Below, one piece after another: positions 60,110 to 64,000 of a stretch of 64,000 bases of DNA; the stretch's first letter is position 1; each line of letters starts with the position of its first letter. The position numbers and the translations under genes are program-made. The stretch is from Bacillus sp. es.034 (GTDB taxonomy: Bacteria; Bacillota; Bacilli; Bacillales; Bacillaceae_B), in NCBI RefSeq assembly GCF_002563655.1, contig NZ_PDIY01000001.1, positions 2,888,001 to 2,952,000 on the forward strand, written 5' to 3'. The notes under the pieces were generated by a model. That model did no database searches. It worked only from the letters and a program-made list of their open reading frames with translations, and had not been told where the DNA came from.

Positions 60110-61190
60110 TGCGTTGATAGTAGGGGGAGGTGTGATCGGCGGCTCCATTTTGTATCAGCTTTCCAAACGAGGAAAAAAAGTGTTGCTGATTGAGAAGAAT
60201 CAATTGGCATCCAGGGCCTCAAAAGCTGCAGCGGGAATGCTCGGGGTCCATACGGAGCTAAACGGGGGAAGCCCCCTCTATCACCTGGCTCAGAACAGCC
60301 GGAATATGTACCCTGGTCTTGCACAGGAACTAAAAGAATTAACCGGTATGGATATAGAGTATGTAGAAAATGGAATGATCAAACTGGCAAGGACAGAGGA
60401 AGAGGCACAGACTTTAGTAAGTTCTGCTTTGGAAATGGATCTGGATGAAGGGGGTGAATGGCTATCTTCTCCTAAACTTTCAACCTTCGAACCTTCCCTT
60501 TCTAAGCAGCTGATAGGCGGATTGTTCATTCCACGTGATGGGAACGTGTCGGCCCCAAAGCTGACAGAAGCGTTAGGCCTTGCGTCAGTCAGATTAGGGG
60601 CTGATATCAAGGAGTATACGGATGTCCATGACTTTATTGTGGAAGGAAGCAGGATAGCGGGAGTCCAAACGTCGATCGGCCCCTGTTATGCATCTGAAAT
60701 CATCGTTGCAGGCGGGGCGTGGAGTCAATCACTACTGGAGAGAGTCGACTTGACGCTTGACTCCTTTCCAGTTAAAGGTGAATGCTTTTCGGTGAAATAC
60801 TCCGGGAAATTGGTGGAAAGAACCATTTTTACTGAGGGATGCTATATTGTACCTAAGATTGGCGGTCGATTTTTAGTAGGAGCAACTGAACACGCTCATA
60901 CCTTTGACGAATCAATTTCAGTAAGTGGAATGATGAATTTGATGAAAAAAGCTACAGATATTGTTCCTGACCTGATCCATGCCGATTGGGAAAAAGCCTG
61001 GTCTGGTATTCGGCCTCAAACACAAGGAGGAGTTCCTGTCATCGGAAGGAGCGAAAGATGGGAAGGGCTCTCCATTGCAACGGGGCACTACCGGAATGGC
61101 ATTCTCCTTGCTCCCATAACGGGAGTCATGATGGCAGACCTGATGGAAGGCAAAGAGAAGCCATTACTACATTCACATATGGGGAGTTGA
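60093..61190 (+). CDS. thiO: Glycine oxidase ThiO
   Basis: 365 residues. The FAD-binding ALIVGGGVIGGSILYQL N-terminus and a C-terminal WSGIRPQTQGGVPVIG and ATGHYRNGILLAPITG identify a DAO-family enzyme. It oxidises glycine to iminoacetate (dehydroglycine) for ThiG in aerobes. The start is TTG 60093, 7 bases from AGGAGGTG, overlapping tenI by 17 bases. Confidence 0.94.
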   Translation: MVKLYDALIVGGGVIGGSILYQLSKRGKKVLLIEKNQLASRASKAAAGMLGVHTELNGGSPLYHLAQNSRNMYPGLAQELKELTGMDIEYVENGMIKLARTEEEAQTLVSSALEMDLDEGGEWLSSPKLSTFEPSLSKQLIGGLFIPRDGNVSAPKLTEALGLASVRLGADIKEYTDVHDFIVEGSRIAGVQTSIGPCYASEIIVAGGAWSQSLLERVDLTLDSFPVKGECFSVKYSGKLVERTIFTEGCYIVPKIGGRFLVGATEHAHTFDESISVSGMMNLMKKATDIVPDLIHADWEKAWSGIRPQTQGGVPVIGRSERWEGLSIATGHYRNGILLAPITGVMMADLMEGKEKPLLHSHMGS

Positions 61191-61194
61191 GAGA

Positions 61195-61398
61195 ATGGAA
61201 TTAAGGATAAATGGACAGCCGGTGACCGTGCCAGACACAGTCACGACGATAGACGATCTTATACACCATTATAAATTGAGGAATCGCACAATCATGGTCG
61301 AAAAGAATCACATCATATTACGGGCATACGAGCATGAAGAGGCAACAGTTGAAAATGGAGATACCATTGAACTGGTCGAATTTGTAGGAGGCGGTTAA
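61195..61398 (+). CDS. thiS: Sulfur carrier protein ThiS
   Basis: 67 residues, ubiquitin-like fold, ending VEFVGGG: the C-terminal Gly-Gly becomes adenylated, then thiocarboxylated. GGGGAG precedes the ATG by 8 bases; only 4 bases follow thiO. Confidence 0.95.
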   Translation: MELRINGQPVTVPDTVTTIDDLIHHYKLRNRTIMVEKNHIILRAYEHEEATVENGDTIELVEFVGGG

Positions 61399-61399
61399 T

Positions 61400-62164
61400 A
61401 TGTTGAAAATCGGAAATTATTCATTTCATTCGAGATTATTGTTAGGGACAGGGAAATATCCTGATTTTGATAGTCAGAAGAAAGCGGTAGAGGTTTCTGG
61501 AGCAGAGATTCTTACTTTCACGGTAAGGAGAATGAATATATTCGAGCCCAGTCAACCAAACTTCTTGGATAAACTCGACTTGGAGAGTTACTCATTATTA
61601 CCGAACACGGCTGGCGCAAAAACTGCGGATGAAGCGGTGCGGCATGCACAGTTAGCCAGGGCATCAGGACTTTGTGACATGATAAAGGTGGAGGTAATCG
61701 GATGTGATAAAACATTATTGCCCGATCCTGTTGAAACACTGAAGGCAACGGAGGAATTGATCAAAGAAGGATTTACGGTCCTCCCATATACTTCAGATGA
61801 TGTGGTTCTTGCGAGAAAATTGGAAGAGTTGGGTGCTCATGCCATTATGCCAGGTGCATCACCGATCGGATCGGGGCAGGGAATTGTGAATCCCGTAAAC
61901 CTACGTTTCATTATTGAGCAGGCAAATGTACCGGTGATCGTTGATGCTGGAATCGGTTCTCCTGCTGATGCCGCTTATGCTATGGAACTTGGTGCAGATG
62001 CTGTGTTGCTGAACACGGCGGTATCACAGGCAAAAGATCCAGTTAAAATGGCCAATGCCATGAGGCTTGCGATCGAAGGTGGCCGATTTGGATACGAAGC
62101 CGGAAGAATCCCCCGAAAGCGCTATGCTTCAGCGAGCAGCCCGATGGAGGGGATGAGTGTTTGA
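61400..62164 (+). CDS. thiG: Thiazole synthase ThiG
   Basis: 254 residues, TIM barrel. [37 protein letters not shown] (Schiff-base lysine), [18 protein letters not shown] and [18 protein letters not shown] are signatures. Joins dehydroglycine, DXP and ThiS thiocarboxylate to make the thiazole. The stop overlaps the thiF TTG. Confidence 0.97.
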   Translation: MLKIGNYSFHSRLLLGTGKYPDFDSQKKAVEVSGAEILTFTVRRMNIFEPSQPNFLDKLDLESYSLLPNTAGAKTADEAVRHAQLARASGLCDMIKVEVIGCDKTLLPDPVETLKATEELIKEGFTVLPYTSDDVVLARKLEELGAHAIMPGASPIGSGQGIVNPVNLRFIIEQANVPVIVDAGIGSPADAAYAMELGADAVLLNTAVSQAKDPVKMANAMRLAIEGGRFGYEAGRIPRKRYASASSPMEGMSV

Positions 62165-63183
62165 ATGAGGAGAGATATTCAAGACAAATCTTATTTTCAC
62201 CCATTGGAAGTGAAGGTCAGGAAAGAATAAGGGATAAGCATGTACTGGTCATCGGGGCGGGAGCTTTGGGCACGGGGAACGCAGAAGTCCTCGTTCGTGC
62301 CGGCATTGGAAAGCTGACGATTGTGGACCGTGATTACGTCGAATGGAGCAATCTGCAACGGCAGCAGCTTTACAATGAGCAAGATGCAAAAAGTCGACTA
62401 CCCAAAGCGATAGCTGCCAAAAAAAGGCTGGAGGAAATCAATTCTACGGTTGAGATCGAAGCACATATTCTTGATGTAATACCTGAAGAGTTAGTGAACT
62501 TGGCCATGGGTGTGAACCTGATCATCGATGCTACAGACAACTTTGAAACGAGGATGATCATAAATGATGTTTCCCAAAAATGTTCCATACCCTGGATCTA
62601 TGGAGCATGCGTGGGGAGCTATGGTATTTCATTCAGTATTCTTCCCGGCGTCACACCGTGTCTTCACTGTTTAATCGATGAAGTTCCGATAGGGGGCTTA
62701 ACCTGTGATACAGCAGGAATCATCAGTCCTGCCGTCTCACAGGTGGTCGCCCATCAAACGACAGAGGCACTCAAGATTCTAGTGGAAGACCATGAATCTC
62801 TTAGCCATAATGTCGTCTCTTTCGATTTATGGAAAAATGAACATACCTCACTGGATGTAAGAAAGTTGAAAAGAGAAGAGTGTCCTTCATGTGGTGTCCA
62901 TCGAACGTACCCATGTCTTCGATATGAAAATCAAACCAAAACCGCCGTCCTGTGTGGAAGGGATTCCGTGCAAATCCGGCCAGCATCAAGGCACCCCGTA
63001 AATCTCTTGGACATTTCAAGAACACTTGAGAACCAAGGCATGCAGGTGGAAAGGAATCCTTATTTGATTCGGTTCAAGGTCGATTCCCTCAAAATAGTCT
63101 TATTTTATGATGGACGGGCGCTTGTTCATGGAACGAAAGAAATCAAGGAAGCCAAAACAATTTATCATCGTTATTTTGGTTGA
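62161..63183 (+). CDS. thiF: ThiS adenylyltransferase ThiF (MoeB-like)
   Basis: 340 residues, E1-like. [16 protein letters not shown] binds [23 protein letters not shown] and [10 protein letters not shown] follow. Cys pairs CLHC and CPSC form the structural zinc site. It adenylates the ThiS C-terminus. The start is TTG 62161, 8 bases after GGAGGGG, within the thiG stop. The last ~75 residues form an extra C-terminal segment after the zinc motif. Confidence 0.93.
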   Translation: MNEERYSRQILFSPIGSEGQERIRDKHVLVIGAGALGTGNAEVLVRAGIGKLTIVDRDYVEWSNLQRQQLYNEQDAKSRLPKAIAAKKRLEEINSTVEIEAHILDVIPEELVNLAMGVNLIIDATDNFETRMIINDVSQKCSIPWIYGACVGSYGISFSILPGVTPCLHCLIDEVPIGGLTCDTAGIISPAVSQVVAHQTTEALKILVEDHESLSHNVVSFDLWKNEHTSLDVRKLKREECPSCGVHRTYPCLRYENQTKTAVLCGRDSVQIRPASRHPVNLLDISRTLENQGMQVERNPYLIRFKVDSLKIVLFYDGRALVHGTKEIKEAKTIYHRYFG

Positions 63184-63200
63184 AAGGGGAGTGAAGATAG

Positions 63201-63998
63201 ATGGTGAATAAAGCATTGACGATTGCAGGGTCGGATAGCGGTGGCGGCGCCGGCATTCAAGCGGATCTCAAAACATTTCAAGAGTGTCATGTCTATGGGA
63301 TGTCTGCCATTACAGCCGTTACAGCTCAAAATACAAAAGGAGTGCAGGGTGTATATCCACTGTCGACATCAGTAGTCTTGGAGCAATTGATTTCCATCAA
63401 TGAAGATTTGCCGCCACAAGCCGTAAAAACCGGAATGTTAGTGAATGATGAGATCATTGCTTCTGTTGCGGATTTCGCAAGCTCCTCTAGATGGGAAAAG
63501 CTTATAGTGGATCCTGTTATGATCGCGAAAGGGGGAGCTTCTTTATTGGGAGAAAAATCCATTGAAACATTAATCCATCATTTAATTCCGATTGCTTACG
63601 TTATCACTCCCAATATTCCTGAAGCAGAAGCATTAACCGGAAGAGAGATACTGGATGTTGATGATTGCAGGAGAGCTGCGGAGGAACTATGTAAGATGGG
63701 GGCGAAACATGTTGTCATTAAAGGGGGTCACCAGCCTGATCCTTTATATGCCACTGACACCCTTTATGACGGCAAAAGATTTTATGAGTTTACGAGTCCA
63801 AGAGTCTCTACACCCCATACGCACGGAACAGGCTGTACGTTCTCTGCTGTCATCACCGCAGAATTGGCGAAAGGGAAAAGCGTATATGATTCAGTCCAGA
63901 CTGCCAAGAAATTTATCACAGCTGCCATCTCACATTCACTCGGGATTGGGAGTGGACACGGGCCAACGAATCATTGGGCTTACTATGAAAAGGTGTAA
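63201..63998 (+). CDS. thiD: HMP/HMP-phosphate kinase ThiD
   Basis: 265 residues, ribokinase-like. TIAGSDSGGGAGIQADLKTF at the N-terminus and HTHGTGCTFSAVITAELAKG (catalytic Cys/Asp-loop region) at the C-terminus mark ThiD/PdxK. In this operon ThiD is expected. The stop falls at the window edge, so later operon genes, such as thiE, cannot be seen. Confidence 0.95.
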   Translation: MVNKALTIAGSDSGGGAGIQADLKTFQECHVYGMSAITAVTAQNTKGVQGVYPLSTSVVLEQLISINEDLPPQAVKTGMLVNDEIIASVADFASSSRWEKLIVDPVMIAKGGASLLGEKSIETLIHHLIPIAYVITPNIPEAEALTGREILDVDDCRRAAEELCKMGAKHVVIKGGHQPDPLYATDTLYDGKRFYEFTSPRVSTPHTHGTGCTFSAVITAELAKGKSVYDSVQTAKKFITAAISHSLGIGSGHGPTNHWAYYEKV

Positions 63999-64000
63999 AT

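Overview
The window reads as a chromosomal segment of a low-to-moderate GC, endospore-forming Bacillaceae (Bacillus sensu lato; a Rossellomorea-like genome would fit, but that is inference). The grounds are strong AGGAGG ribosome sites with frequent TTG/GTG starts, Spo0M-, YckD-, YpuA- and YlbC-type proteins, a yrk-type sulfur cluster, a ykoEDC thiamine-precursor importer and a TPP riboswitch. No tRNA, rRNA, CRISPR array or prophage block was seen. The only obvious mobile element is a group II intron.

Layout. 1-1.9 kb: end of proB and all of proA. 1.9-11.3 kb: mainly minus-strand housekeeping genes (exonuclease plus cNMP/CBS/DUF294 nucleotidyltransferase, MMPL exporter, HAD phosphatase, rRNA methyltransferase, alpha/beta hydrolase, M29 aminopeptidase). 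11.4-12.8 kb: an HTH-TPR regulator of NprR/PlcR type followed 14 bases later by an uncatalogued 38-codon exported pro-peptide, a probable RRNPP cell-cell signalling pair. 13-19.6 kb: threonine aldolase, YckD-like protein, a halved Spo0M, cstA, a cory-CC-star protein with an ArsA-type ATPase, and an M24 peptidase.

19.7-29.5 kb is a reactive-sulfur (persulfide) region. A CstR-type repressor (Cys31/Cys60) heads TusA, DsrE, TusA-rhodanese, rhodanese-persulfide dioxygenase and TauE/SafE exporter genes. After an unrelated DUF1002 gene, a two-component system and a Gly/Tyr-rich protein, there is a second cluster of two rhodaneses and a paralogous rhodanese-dioxygenase. ATACC-N-GGTAT operator-like sites sit inside the promoters of both clusters, and one more sits beside a decayed DsrE gene at 46.3 kb, defining a small regulon by sequence alone.

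29.6-41.8 kb: assorted genes, then ppiB, a candidate structured non-coding RNA whose terminator has been invaded by a class C group II intron (33.5-35.4 kb), HAD phosphatases, a SUV3-like RNA helicase with a C-terminal zinc ribbon, and a FrnE-like DsbA protein. 41.9-55.5 kb: YlbC-like CAP protein, long-form SpeD, AIM24-like protein, a duplicated P-loop ATPase, ExoA, a permuted NlpC/P60 protein, a CdsA-like enzyme, a double-domain secreted cyanophycinase-like protein, and a DesK/DesR-like pair.

55.7-64 kb: a TPP-riboswitch-controlled thiamin operon, tenA-ykoE-ykoD-ykoC-tenI-thiO-thiS-thiG-thiF-thiD, combining precursor import/salvage with thiazole synthesis. Three copies of a GGGACGGACC palindrome (7.6, 49.7 and 55.5 kb) follow gene ends.
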